Origin: Myxococcales bacterium
Lineage (GTDB): Bacteria > Myxococcota_A > Polyangia > Polyangiales > Ga0077539
Direction: 5' to 3'
Assembly (NCBI GenBank): GCA_016792845.1
Contig: JAEUKH010000041.1
Location: 101,608 to 165,607, forward strand
DNA: 64,000 bases
The position numbers were made by a program, and so were the translations under genes. Positions 43,386 to 53,600 of this stretch are shown one piece after another. Positions within the stretch are counted from its first letter, which is position 1. Every line of letters begins with the position of its first letter. The notes below the pieces were generated by a model. The model worked only from the letters and a program-made list of their open reading frames with translations. It was not told where the DNA came from and searched no databases.

Positions 43386-44510
43386 ATGATGGCGCGAATC
43401 GGCGGGCTCGGTGTGTTGGCCTTGCTGGCGTGTTCGAACGGGGCCGCGGCGCCACGCGATGCGGGCTCGGCGGTCGACGCCGGGGCCGCGGAGGCGAGCG
43501 TCGATGTGCCCCCGGCCGACGCGGGGCCGAGCGCGTTTCAGGTCTTTGACCGGGTGCGCATCGCCTCGCGCGACGACCAGCCCAACTTTCACCGCGCGCG
43601 GGCGAGCTTCAATCTCGGCAACGGGCCCTTCGCCCGGGTCACCATGATCATCGACCTCGCCACGACCTGTTACCCGTTTGAGAATTGGCGCACCAATCGC
43701 CCCCCCGCCGGGCAGGTGTGGCCCGCCGACTGCGACGCGTTTGATCGCAATTTCGAGTTCATCCTCGATGCCCCCGCGAGCGCCGAGGGCCGCCCCGGGG
43801 TCGAGCTCTTGCGCGCCATTACGCCCTTCGGGGGGCCGCTCCATCATGAGGTCGACGTCACCGACATCTTCAATGGGTTGCCGGGTGAGCATACTTTGAT
43901 GACCGTCATCCCGACGTACTCTGACGGCGCCGGGCGCGTCTCTGGCTCGAACGGCGGGTGGAACGTGTCGGCGCGCTTCGTCGTCGAGCGCGGCCCCGCC
44001 CCGCGCCGGGTGCTCGCGGTGACGCCGCTCTACGACCTAAGCCACACCCCTGACACGCCCGACCGCGAGTACGCCTTCACGACCCCGCCGGGCACCGCCC
44101 ACGCGCGCATCGAGTACCGGGTCACGGGCCACGGCGGCGGCGCCGTCGAGCGCCCGGCCTGCATCGGCCCGGCCGAAGAGTTCTGCGTGCGCACCCACAC
44201 CCTCAGCGTCGATGACGCCGAGGTCGACACCTGGGATCCTTGGCGCAACGACTGCCGCGAGCTCTGCACCCTGGTCACCAATGACGCCGGCATCGGCCCC
44301 TCGCAGTACTGTCAAGAGAACCCCTGCGGCGCGGTCCAGAGCGTGCGGGCCCCGCGGGCGAACTGGTGCCCGGGCTCGGTGACGCCGCCGCACCTCATTG
44401 AAGACGCGGCCCTTCTCACGCCAGGGCCTCACAGGTTTCGATATCGCATCAGCCGCGTCGCCGCGAGCGGCCTCTGGCGCACGAGCGCCGTCTTCATCGC
44501 GACCGAGTGA
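43386..44510 (+). CDS. PNGase F-like lipoprotein
   Basis: A 374-residue protein; signal and lipobox LLAC (Cys16), an Ala/Asp/Pro linker (~17-50), then a protein resembling peptide-N-glycosidase F. The most diagnostic part is the C-terminal stretch: WDPWRNDCRELCTLVTNDA, YCQENPCGAVQSVRAPRANW and CPGSVTPP, all Cys-rich as in PNGase F domains. PNGase F removes N-glycans from glycoproteins. Here the enzyme activity is unproven and the catalytic acids have not been identified. Two start codons (43386, 43389) are adjacent. The gene runs convergently with the lipoprotein at 44585. Confidence 0.72.
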   Translation: MMARIGGLGVLALLACSNGAAAPRDAGSAVDAGAAEASVDVPPADAGPSAFQVFDRVRIASRDDQPNFHRARASFNLGNGPFARVTMIIDLATTCYPFENWRTNRPPAGQVWPADCDAFDRNFEFILDAPASAEGRPGVELLRAITPFGGPLHHEVDVTDIFNGLPGEHTLMTVIPTYSDGAGRVSGSNGGWNVSARFVVERGPAPRRVLAVTPLYDLSHTPDTPDREYAFTTPPGTAHARIEYRVTGHGGGAVERPACIGPAEEFCVRTHTLSVDDAEVDTWDPWRNDCRELCTLVTNDAGIGPSQYCQENPCGAVQSVRAPRANWCPGSVTPPHLIEDAALLTPGPHRFRYRISRVAASGLWRTSAVFIATE

Positions 44511-44584
44511 AGGCCGTAGCGGCGAGACGCTGCGAGATAAAGCGTTGAGATCAAACGAGTTTTCGCGACCCAACGGGCCTCGCT

Positions 44585-45403
44585 TCACTCGTGAAGTCGG
44601 TTAAGCTCTTCAATGAACTCGGCGTCGCTCATGTCTTCGCCGCCTGGGACGAAGACGCCGCGGAGCCACAGCTCGGTGCGGCGGCTCTCTTGGATCTGAA
44701 GCTCGACCTTCGGCGCCACGCTCTCTAGAAAGCGCTGAGCGTCTCGGAACTCGGGCGCCATCGCGGGGGTCGCGCCGCGCGACACCTCGGGCAAGGTGGT
44801 CAAGAGGTCGGCGGCCAGCTCGCGCATGCGCACCATCGTCGCGCCCAGCGCCGCCACGCGACGCAGGTGCCGCTCGACGGGCCCCAAGGCCGCCGTGAGC
44901 GACTGGCGCTCGGCGGCGGTGAGCACGAACTCGACCTCCATGGTCGACTCCATGATCGCGAAGGCCGCGCGGCGCTGGGCGGCGTCGTCGGTGACGAGGT
45001 ACTCCTCCCATCGGGTGCGGGCGGCGCGTTGGGTCTCGTTGGCGCGAACCCGAAAGGGCACCCGCTCGACGCTGGCGTTGCGCATCGCGCGCTGGAGCGC
45101 CGCGCTGGCGAGGTCGATGGTCGCATTCGGCGGGAGCTCGAAGGCCGCGTGCAAGATCGCCTGGGTGGTGCTGCGCCGGGTCTCGGCCATGCCCAGCTCG
45201 CTCTGCAACGCGTGCAGCGTCGCGAACCACCGGTCGACCGTCGCGTTGCTCGGCGCCGTCACCCTGAGCTCGCGGTCGACCTGCGAAAACCGCGGGAGCC
45301 GCTCGACGCGACACGCCACCAGCGTCACCGCGAAGAGACAAGAGGCGCCCCACCGGGAGCCTAGGGCGCGTCGACGGGGCCTGTCATCTTTTCGGCAAAT
45401 CAC
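44585..45403 (-). CDS. Helical lipoprotein, function unknown
   Basis: A 272-residue protein. I start it at GTG 45403, giving MICRKDDRPRRRALGSRWGA and then a hydrophobic stretch with lipobox LVAC (Cys31). The frame is open to a TTG at 45451, and neither start has a strong ribosome site. The mature protein is helical and Arg/Ala/Glu-rich (ALQSELGMAETRRSTTQAIL, FAIMESTMEVEFVLTAAERQSL, LRRVAALGATMVRMRELAADLL). No family is recognised. Confidence 0.6.
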   Translation of the reverse strand: MICRKDDRPRRRALGSRWGASCLFAVTLVACRVERLPRFSQVDRELRVTAPSNATVDRWFATLHALQSELGMAETRRSTTQAILHAAFELPPNATIDLASAALQRAMRNASVERVPFRVRANETQRAARTRWEEYLVTDDAAQRRAAFAIMESTMEVEFVLTAAERQSLTAALGPVERHLRRVAALGATMVRMRELAADLLTTLPEVSRGATPAMAPEFRDAQRFLESVAPKVELQIQESRRTELWLRGVFVPGGEDMSDAEFIEELNRLHE

Positions 45404-45532
45404 GGTGTTCGCTGCGCATTCTTGTCGAGGATCGGTGACAACAAAATACAATCTGACGACAACTTCGCGGGGGCGACGAGATTACACCTCGGGGCGACGC
45501 GTGGCTGACGCTTGTGTCGGCCAAGGAGCCCC

Positions 45533-47116
45533 ATGACCACGTATTTGATCGCGGTACCCTATCTCACGGTGTTGCTGGTGCTGGTGTTTTACGGCCTGCA
45601 CCGCAGCCACCTGGTGTGGCAGCTCTGGCAGCACCGCGAGGCCCTGCCGCCGGCGCCGCCGCGCAACGTACCCGACGCCGATCTGCCCTTCGTCACGGTG
45701 CAGCTCCCGCTCTTCAACGAGCCCGACGTGCTTGAGCGGCTCCTCGACACCGTCGCGCAGATCGATTACCCCCGCGATCGCTTTGAGATCCAGGTGCTCG
45801 ACGACAGCACCGACGACAGCCGCGAGCTGGCGCGCCGCAAGACCGACGAGCTCAAGCGCCGCGGCATCGACGCGGTGTACATCCACCGGGTCGACCGGGT
45901 GGGCTACAAGGCCGGCGCCCTCGACAACGGTCTGAAGGTCGCCAAGGGGCAGCTGATCGCCATCTTTGACGCTGACTTCGTGCCGCAGCGGAGCTTCCTC
46001 CGGACGGTGGTGCATCACTTCGCCGACCCGACGGTGGGCTGCGTCCAGGCGCGGTGGGGCCATTTGAACCGCGAGAGTTCGATCTTGACGCGGGTTCAGG
46101 CCCTGATGCTCGACGGCCACCACATGGTCGAGAACCGCGCGCGCTTCGCGGCGGGTCGCTTCTTCAACTTCTCGGGCACCGGCGGCATCTGGCGCCGCGA
46201 GGCCATCAACGCCGCGGGCGGCTGGCAGCACGACACCCTCACCGAAGACCTCGACCTCTCGTACCGCGCGCAGCTCGCGGGGTGGCGCTTCGTCTACCGC
46301 GAAGACCATGTCACCCCGGCAGAGCTCCCCGAAGAGATGGAGGCCTTCAGGGCGCAGCAGTTTCGCTGGGCCAAAGGCACCGTCCAGACCGCGCGGAAGC
46401 TCCTCGGCCGCGTGTGGGCGCGCAAAGATCTGCCCTTCGGCGTTCGCCTCGAAGCGGTCTTTCACATGACCCCGCACTTCGCCTACCCCTTGATGGTGAT
46501 GCTCGCGGCGCTGCTCTTGCCGATGCTCCTGGTGATGCCCGCGAGCGACCCGATGGCCCTGGTGCTGGTCGACATCCCGCTCATGATCGGCTCGACGGGC
46601 TCGCTGGCGACCTTCTACATCGTGGCCGAGCGCTCGCAGGGTCGTAGCGCCTGGGGCGCGCTGCGGCGGCTCCCGTGGCTCCTCGCGATCGGCTCAGGCA
46701 TGGCCCCGTGGCTCACCCGCGCCGTGTGGGAGGGCCTCCAAGCCGAGACCGGCGAGTTTGTGCGCACCCCGAAGAAGGGCGCCAAGGCGGGCGGCCGTTA
46801 CAAGGCCAAGACCATCGTCCCGGTCTTTGAGATCGTGATGACCCTTGAGAGCGTCGCGTCGGTGGTGGCCGCGGTGGCCACGCGTCACTACATCGCCGCG
46901 CCCTTCGCGATGCTGTTTGTGATGGGCTTCGGCTATGTGAGCCTCACCGTGATGCGCGAGCGCATGGGCTCGGCCGCGACCAAGGAGCTGCCGCGCTCGA
47001 CCTCGCTCCCTGCCCCGGCCCGGGTGCTCAGCGTGCGCGAGGCGGTCGACAGCGACCCGGGCTTTGTGCCGCCCTTCATCGAGGGTGCGCGGGCCACTGA
47101 TTCGCTGAGCGTCTGA
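45533..47116 (+). CDS. Processive family 2 glycosyltransferase, cellulose-synthase-like
   Basis: A 527-residue inner-membrane enzyme, ATG 45533 with AAGGAG just upstream. An N-terminal TM helix (~5-22) is followed by the GT2 domain: LPLFNEPDVLERLLDTVAQ, DDSTDDS (Asp90/91), FDADFVP (146-148), GTGGIWRREAI, TEDLDLSYR (237-239) and QQFRWAKG (275-281), i.e. the D,D,D,QxxRW signature of processive synthases. Several C-terminal TM segments follow. It is expected to use UDP-sugar donors for polysaccharide synthesis, but no cognate export genes are nearby, so the product is unknown. Confidence 0.9.
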   Translation: MTTYLIAVPYLTVLLVLVFYGLHRSHLVWQLWQHREALPPAPPRNVPDADLPFVTVQLPLFNEPDVLERLLDTVAQIDYPRDRFEIQVLDDSTDDSRELARRKTDELKRRGIDAVYIHRVDRVGYKAGALDNGLKVAKGQLIAIFDADFVPQRSFLRTVVHHFADPTVGCVQARWGHLNRESSILTRVQALMLDGHHMVENRARFAAGRFFNFSGTGGIWRREAINAAGGWQHDTLTEDLDLSYRAQLAGWRFVYREDHVTPAELPEEMEAFRAQQFRWAKGTVQTARKLLGRVWARKDLPFGVRLEAVFHMTPHFAYPLMVMLAALLLPMLLVMPASDPMALVLVDIPLMIGSTGSLATFYIVAERSQGRSAWGALRRLPWLLAIGSGMAPWLTRAVWEGLQAETGEFVRTPKKGAKAGGRYKAKTIVPVFEIVMTLESVASVVAAVATRHYIAAPFAMLFVMGFGYVSLTVMRERMGSAATKELPRSTSLPAPARVLSVREAVDSDPGFVPPFIEGARATDSLSV

Positions 47117-47137
47117 CCCGCCCCCGACACCTCGCAC

Positions 47138-47175
47138 GGGCCTCTGACGCGGTCGCTACGCCGGGTCAGGGGCCT
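47138..47175. terminator. Bidirectional hairpin terminator candidate
   Basis: GGCCTCTGACGCGG (47139-47152) pairs with CCGGGTCAGGGGCC (47161-47174) at 12 of 14 positions, eight-base loop, followed on the plus strand by TTCGTGTTTGGG. It is the main feature of the 73-base convergent gap between the glycosyltransferase and the PHP-domain gene. Confidence 0.6.
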
Positions 47176-47189
47176 TCGTGTTTGGGCCC

Positions 47190-49961
47190 TTAGGGCGTGT
47201 ATCCGTTGCCGTCGAGGTCGACGTAGAGCGGGTTGGTGTACGCGATGGCGTTGCCCGCCCCCACCGGCGTCAGCTCGCCGCCGCGCGCGAGCACCACGTA
47301 GAAGCTGTCGCGGCGCGGACGCACACGCACCACCGCGCGAAAGCGACGCGCCCCCGAGGCGCCCGGCGCGTTGTCGCCGAGGGCCAGCACGAAGGGGTCA
47401 CCCGGCGCTGTGGCCTCGCGGGCCTCGTAGCGCCCCTCGGCGGCGAGGGTGAGGCTCATCGGGCGGCCGTTCTCGAACACCACCAGCGAGCGCGCGCTCA
47501 CCCACCCGGGGGCCTGCACCTCGACGTCGAGGTCGAGCGCCCCGTCGGCCCCGGGGCGCAGCACCTCGCGCCACCCCATGCGCTCTTCGCCGTTCACCCG
47601 GACGCGCAAGCTGATGCCGCTCGACACGGTGACGGTCTGATCGCGGATCGCCTGGCGCACCCGCGATTCAGAGAGGTTCGCGAGGGGCCCCGGGCCCACC
47701 CTCACGAGGTTGTGCGGGTACCCCGAGGCGCCGTTGCGGCCGTGGGTGTCGCTGTTGCCCAAGGCGCAGGTGTGGTCGCCCCGGCGGAGGAGCGCGAACC
47801 AGTCGTGCATCGCCGGCACGTTCGCCGCGTCGCGACGCCCCCGCGCCCTCAGGGCCTCGACGTTCGCCGCGAGGTACTCGGCCGGGTCGCCCACCATGTC
47901 GTTGACCTCGATGGCCTCGAAGCCCGTCGCGAGGCCCCGGCTCGTCTCAAGGGTCACCGGGTCGAGCGCCAGGGTCGTAAAGTAGCCCTTGAAGCTCGAC
48001 GAGCGCGGGTGCGAGATGTGCAAAACCGGGTCGCTCGGCAGGGCCCTCACGCGGTCAAAGAGCTGCTGCGCGGTGCGGTCGGCCCAGAACTGCGCGCCCA
48101 CCAGCGCCGTCGGGTCGGCCGGGTCGATGGCCAAGGGGTACATGTTGAAATGCCCGAGGCCGATCACCGAGACCTCGTTGCCCTGGGTGGCGTTGAACCA
48201 CGCTCCGAGCCCGAGCGAGGTGATGCACGGGGCGAAGCTCGTGACGTTGTCGTGGTCGGTGGTGGCCGCGTATTCGAGGCCCTCGGCCACGTTCTCGAGC
48301 ACCCGCGCGCAGAGCCCGCGCCCCGAGTCGATGCTGCCGACGGTGTGCTGGTGAAAATCTGCGGCGACCCAACCTCCGGTGTCGACCGAGCGCCTGAGGT
48401 CGGCCGCCAGGGTCGTGACCTCGTTCGGGCTCAGGGTCACCGTGCGGCGCGCGACCTCGTAGCGATCTCCCCGAGAGACGATCGCCTCGTAGCGACCCGG
48501 CTTGACCGCGACGCGCTCGGTGCCCCCGAGCGAGAAGATCGCGCGGTGAAGCCCGTACGACTCGCTCTCGCCTTCAAGGTCGCCGAGGCCCTCGTCGGGC
48601 GCCTCGACGTCGAGCCCGCGGAGGCTCACCTTCATGGGCGCTCGCACCCGCGCGTCGCCCTCGCCCAAGACCGCGAGGTCGAGCGCCAAGGTCGCCGTGG
48701 CGCCCGCCATGGGGTTGGCCTCCTGGGTCTCTCCGTCGCGCACCGTGACCGACACCGGAGCGCCCCGAGCCCGGCCCCGATCGACCGCGACGAGGGCGTA
48801 GTTGCCGGCCGAGAGCGGGAGCTCGAAGCGACCGTCGGCGCCCGCCCTGGCCATCATGCGCGCCGCCGCCCCGACGGCGTAACGGTCGGTGTAGGCGTAC
48901 ACGAGCGCGCCGGGAGAGCTCGTGCCGCGGACGGTGCCGTGGCGAAGCCCCTGGGCCGCCAGGAGGGGCCCCACGGCCGAGGCGATGTCGCCCGTGCCGA
49001 CCGAGAAAAAGCGAGAGAAGACCGCGCTCGACGCGGCCCCCACGTCGACGGTGCGGTAGAGCCCGATGGTGCCCGAGGCGTCGACCACGGGCACGCTCAT
49101 CGTGCCCTCGGCGGGGCCGATCGCGTACGAGACGCGGCGGTCGCCCTCGCCAGGGTCGCCCGCTCCGGCGAGCCAGCGGAGGGGCATCGAGGCCCGCGAG
49201 ACGTTGCCGAAGCCCGTCGCCTCGGTGAAGAGCGACAGGGCCGAGCCGAAGCCGAGGAAGTCGCCCGTGGCGGCGCTGTTGATGGGGTCGAGCGACTGCG
49301 AGGCGACCTCGGTGCGGAGCTCGAGCGCGGCGCTCCCGGGGCGAAGGATGTAGTGCGTGATCACCCGGGCGTTGCGGTTGCGGGCGAGGCTGTCGAGGCT
49401 CCCGAGGATGCGCGTGGCCGCGTCGCGGCCCATCACCCGGATCGCCGCGGGGCGGCCGTTCGAGCCGTCGCAGACCACCTCGACGGAGTCGGCGGTGCCG
49501 ATGCGGTACGCGAAGACGCCGAAGGTCTCGCGGAAGAGGTCGTGCCCGGGCTCGCCCCGGGGGCGCACGCGGTCGGCGTCGATGAGGTTGCCGCCGTAGA
49601 GGTTGTACCCGATGGCCCGCGACGCGGCGGTGTCGGCGACCCGCGACTGGATCACAAACCGCACGAGCTGGTTGTAGATCTTGAGGTGCCCGACGCGGCC
49701 CGAGGCGCCCTCGCCGCCGATGAGCTCGCCCGGGTCGGTGATCACCCCGGCCCGCGCCTCGGCGGCGTCGAGGGGCTCGTCGAGGGGGCGCCGCGCGGGG
49801 GCGCTCGGGCACGCGAAGGGGTCGACGTAGGGCGCGAGGGCGCCGCGGTCGGTCGGCTCCGGGGCGTCAACGGGGGCGGCGTCTCGGGGCGCCGCGGGGG
49901 TCGTGCAGGCCGCGGGAGCGAGCGCGCCGAGCGCGAGGTACGAGAGGGTTCTTGCGTTCAC
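47190..49961 (-). CDS. CehA/McbA-type PHP-domain metallohydrolase lipoprotein
   Basis: A 923-residue lipoprotein (GTG start, lipobox APAAC, Cys19). Asp/Pro linker, then a large beta-rich N-terminal region with carbohydrate-like folds (FELPLSAGNYALVAVDRG; VKPGRYEAIVSRGDRYEVA). From about residue 530 comes the PHP domain: DFHQHT (~536), TTDHDN (~568), HISHPRSSS, NSDTH (~737). Those His/Asp residues are the usual metal ligands of the CehA/McbA group. Such enzymes hydrolyse phosphate esters or carbamates; the substrate is unknown. The C-terminus has further beta segments. Confidence 0.82.
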   Translation of the reverse strand: MNARTLSYLALGALAPAACTTPAAPRDAAPVDAPEPTDRGALAPYVDPFACPSAPARRPLDEPLDAAEARAGVITDPGELIGGEGASGRVGHLKIYNQLVRFVIQSRVADTAASRAIGYNLYGGNLIDADRVRPRGEPGHDLFRETFGVFAYRIGTADSVEVVCDGSNGRPAAIRVMGRDAATRILGSLDSLARNRNARVITHYILRPGSAALELRTEVASQSLDPINSAATGDFLGFGSALSLFTEATGFGNVSRASMPLRWLAGAGDPGEGDRRVSYAIGPAEGTMSVPVVDASGTIGLYRTVDVGAASSAVFSRFFSVGTGDIASAVGPLLAAQGLRHGTVRGTSSPGALVYAYTDRYAVGAAARMMARAGADGRFELPLSAGNYALVAVDRGRARGAPVSVTVRDGETQEANPMAGATATLALDLAVLGEGDARVRAPMKVSLRGLDVEAPDEGLGDLEGESESYGLHRAIFSLGGTERVAVKPGRYEAIVSRGDRYEVARRTVTLSPNEVTTLAADLRRSVDTGGWVAADFHQHTVGSIDSGRGLCARVLENVAEGLEYAATTDHDNVTSFAPCITSLGLGAWFNATQGNEVSVIGLGHFNMYPLAIDPADPTALVGAQFWADRTAQQLFDRVRALPSDPVLHISHPRSSSFKGYFTTLALDPVTLETSRGLATGFEAIEVNDMVGDPAEYLAANVEALRARGRRDAANVPAMHDWFALLRRGDHTCALGNSDTHGRNGASGYPHNLVRVGPGPLANLSESRVRQAIRDQTVTVSSGISLRVRVNGEERMGWREVLRPGADGALDLDVEVQAPGWVSARSLVVFENGRPMSLTLAAEGRYEAREATAPGDPFVLALGDNAPGASGARRFRAVVRVRPRRDSFYVVLARGGELTPVGAGNAIAYTNPLYVDLDGNGYTP

Positions 49962-50038
49962 GGGCGGTCGAAGGAGTGTGCCAGAGATCGCCGCACGGGT
50001 GGACTTCTCAGGGTCGCGAGACTACGGTCCGCGGCACG

Positions 50039-50539
50039 ATGGCAGCGACCCAAGGTTCGGTGAAGAAGCCCCGCGCGACGCCCTGGCTGCGGTACGTGGC
50101 CCTCGGTGTGGTGCTGGTCTTGATCGCGCTCATAGCGTCGACGATGCGGGGCTCGGCCTTTGTGTACTCGCGCTACGTCGACGAGGTGATGACGCCCGCC
50201 GAGCAGCCGCGTTGGGTGGGTCGCACGCTCCGCCTTGAAGGCATGGTGACGCCGGGCTCGATCGAGCACCAGCCGGGCACGCGGCGCTTTCGCTTTCGGG
50301 TGTACCGCAACGCCGCGGTGGTGCCGGTCGAGTATCAAGGCATCGTGCCAGACACCTTTCGCGACTGCGCCGGAGTGACCGTGCGCGGCGTGCTCGGCGG
50401 CGACGGGCGCTTCATGGCCGATGAGATCGTGGCGAAGTGCCCCTCGAAGTACGAGGCCGCGACGCCGGTGAACGGGCAGTGCGTGGTGGGCCTCTCGCCG
50501 AGCACCGCGGGGGCGCCGCGGCGACGCAGCGAGCCCTGA
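50039..50539 (+). CDS. ccmE: CcmE-like haem chaperone, CxxxY variant
   Basis: A 166-residue protein with a single N-terminal TM helix (~18-36), then the CcmE OB-fold pattern (LRLEGMVTPGSIEHQPG; VPVEYQGIVPDTFRDCAGVTVRGVLGGDGRFMADEIVAK). The usual haem-attachment motif HxxxY is replaced by CPSKY (Cys134, Tyr138), i.e. the CxxxY type known from Desulfovibrio and some archaea. It carries haem to cytochrome c maturation in the periplasm. No other ccm gene is in the window, so the partner system must be elsewhere. Confidence 0.85.
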   Translation: MAATQGSVKKPRATPWLRYVALGVVLVLIALIASTMRGSAFVYSRYVDEVMTPAEQPRWVGRTLRLEGMVTPGSIEHQPGTRRFRFRVYRNAAVVPVEYQGIVPDTFRDCAGVTVRGVLGGDGRFMADEIVAKCPSKYEAATPVNGQCVVGLSPSTAGAPRRRSEP

Positions 50540-50633
50540 CGGGGGGCGCCTCGACGGGTGCACAATTGCGGGGGCCAAGGGCCCGACGGCGTGCTAACCC
50601 GAGGCCCCTTCTGGGAAGGAGCGTCTCCTCGCC

Positions 50634-53600
50634 GTGGCCTTCGAAACACGCACCGTTCCGATCGCGACCCTCGCCACTGACCTTCGGCCCGAAGACGCCG
50701 TCGAGGCGGCCTGCGCGAGCGACATCACCTTTATCGAAGAGCGGCTGCGCCGCGGCACCTCGGTGCTCGTCGAGTGCGACAAAGAGCTCGCGCTGTACCT
50801 CTACCTCGCCGTCCGCCAGCGGCTCCGTCGCAGCAAAGACGGGCCCCGCCTGGTGGTCATCGACGGCCGCCCGAACCCCGACCCCAACGCGCCCCCGCGG
50901 CAGGGCCTCGCCCGCATGATGGAGCAGCTCACCGAGGCCATCCGCGCCTCGGTCGATCGCACCCTCATCGTGCTCTTGCACCTCGACGTGCTCACCACCA
51001 CCCATACGGGTTTGACCATCGAGGCGCGCGAGGCCATTCCGTTGTTGTATGAGAACCCCGAGGCGGTCTTATTGGGGTTTCGAGACCCGAGCTTCGAGAT
51101 CCCGAAGGTGATCCGCGGGGTCTTCGGGGCCCGCCGCGAGATCACGGGCATCCCCCGCGAGGCGCTCAGCCGCCTGGTGACCCAACGCGAGGCCCGGGCC
51201 CTTCACGCCACCGAGCTCGACCCCTACGGGCTCTACAAGTACGTCTCTGGGCTAAACCCTGTGCGGTGTCGTCGGCTCTTCTCAGAGCTCGCGGCGCGGC
51301 GCGAGGCGCCCGCCGGGCGGCCCCTCGCCCAAGAGGTCTATCAAGAGATCCGCAAGCAGACCGCCACCGACGATGTCGAGCTGCCCAATGTCGACCTCGA
51401 CGCCGACATCGGCGGGTACACCGAGGTCAAGGCGCGGCTCAAAGAAGAGCTCATCGAGCTCATCGCGCGCAAAGACTCGCTCAAAGAAGGCAGCGACATC
51501 AGCGCCCTCGAGTCGCTCTTGCCCCGCGGGGTGATCTTCTACGGGCCCCCGGGCACCGGCAAGACCTACTTCGCCAAGGCGGTGGCCACGGCGCTCAACG
51601 CCAGCGTCATCGTGGTGAGCGGCCCCGAGCTGAAATCGAAGTGGGTCGGCGAATCACTCCCCTACGAAGAGGAGGTGCTCGTCGTGGTGAATGGACTCGC
51701 CCAACGAATGCCAATCGGCGAGCTGGTCGAGCACCACAGCAAAGACCACGTCCTTGCGTGGACGGTCCGCGACGACGGCACGACACGCCTCGCACCGGTG
51801 ACCGGCTTTCTCCGACACGACGGCCCCGACTACATCGATGTACTCGTCACCGAGACCGGTCGTGAAGTCAGGGTGACGGGCGGTCATAGCCTCTTCGTCG
51901 AGAAAGAAGGCAAGCTGGCCGACGTCATCGCCGATGACGTCATCGCGGGTGAGACGCGCGTTGCCGTACCGCTCCGTCTCACGGCCCCCGAAACGCTCGT
52001 CGAGCTCGACCTCACCGACCTTCTCCGGGGCTCCGACTGGGTAAAGGTACAAGGAGATGATCGCGATCTGACGCGCGCAGAGCGGAGGGTCGGACGTGCC
52101 CACGTCGCCGCCGTCATGGGTCATTCAGTCGAGCGGCTTCGATCCAAACATCGCCCGCCGCTCACCCTGGCGACCTACGAAGCATTGACGCGAGAAGCCG
52201 AGATCAGCCCGAGCACCGACGACCTCACGCTCTACGCATGGCATCGCACCAAACACCTCCCATCGCGCCTGCCACTCACCCCCGACTTGGGAGAGTTCTT
52301 CGGTGTCTGGGCAGCAGAGGGGAGCTTCAGCGAGACTGGTATTCGGCTCGCACTGCACCGCGATGAGGGAGAGCACTACGCCGCCCTTTGCAAGCGGCTC
52401 TTTGGGGCTGTCACGGTCTCTCCGAAGAAGGGCACGCGGGGCGTTGAGTTGGTGGTCAACTCGACGGTGCTGCGTCACCTCATGCGGGACGGACTGAAGA
52501 TCATTGAGGGCTCGGGGGCGAAGCGGGTGCCGCCGTTCGTCTTCATGGCGCCGCGGCCTTTCATCGCGGCATTCCTGCGAGGCTACTTCTCGGGCGATGG
52601 CACCTTCTCCGGCAAGTACGTGGAGGCGTCCACCTCAAGCCGTCGGCTCGCTGGCGACATTGCCACGCTGTTGCAATACTTCGGCATCGCTGCTCGGCTT
52701 CGGCACAAGGTCGAGCACAATGGGACCGTCAGTCACCGGGTGCGCTTCCTCTGGTCGCGGTTTTTGCAAACCTTCCACGACGAGATTGGCTTCTCCGACC
52801 CTCGTCGTCAGGAGGCGCTCGGGTCGTACCTCCGCAAGATGCGGCTCCGTCGTGATCTTCAGACGCCAGCGCGACATCTCCAGCACGACGTCCTTTGGGA
52901 CAAGGTCGTGGAGAAGCGCCGCGAGCCATACGCGCGCCCTCATGTGTACGACCTCAGCGTCGAGGCCACCGAGCGCTTCGTCGCGGGCTACGGCAACGTA
53001 TTCGTCCACAACTCCGAAGAGAACCTGCGCCGCATCTTCCGCCAGGCGCGGCAGGCCGCCCCCTCGGTGATCGTCTTCGATGAGATCGACGCCTTCGCGC
53101 ACCAGCGCGGCACCTACACGGGCTCAGGGGTCGAGCACTCGATGGTCAACCAGCTCTTGACCGAGATGGACGGCTTTCGCAAAAACGAGATGATCTTCAT
53201 CGTCGGCACCACCAACTACCTTGAGTCGCTCGACGGCGCCCTCATGCGCCCGGGGCGCTTCGAGTTCTTGATCGAGATCCCCGCGCCTTCGGCCGAAGAC
53301 CGCGCGTTGATCCTTGAGATCTATTCGAAGCGCTTCGGGCTCAACCTCGACAAGGCGCAGATCAGCCACCTCGTGCGGCGCACCGAGGGCCTCGCCGACC
53401 CTGAGAAGAACATCCCCTTCTCGGGCGATCACCTCCAGTCGGTGTGCCGCGCGCTGAAGCGTCAGGCCATCCGCTCGGGCGCCACGGCCTTCACCCTCGA
53501 CGACCTCGACAAGGCCCTCTCGCGCAAGACCCGCCGACCCATCACCCTCTCGGCCGAAGAAGAGCGGGTCATCGCCATCCACGAGGCCGGCCACGCCCTC

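Noticed and set aside
44505..44590. GAGTGAAG and CTTCACTC inverted arms as a terminator
   Set aside because: The arms are about 70 bases apart and lie partly in the ends of coding sequence; no compact stem-loop.
47178..50063. A 961-codon plus-strand frame
   Set aside because: Antisense to the PHP-domain lipoprotein, which has clear motifs and a lipobox on the minus strand.
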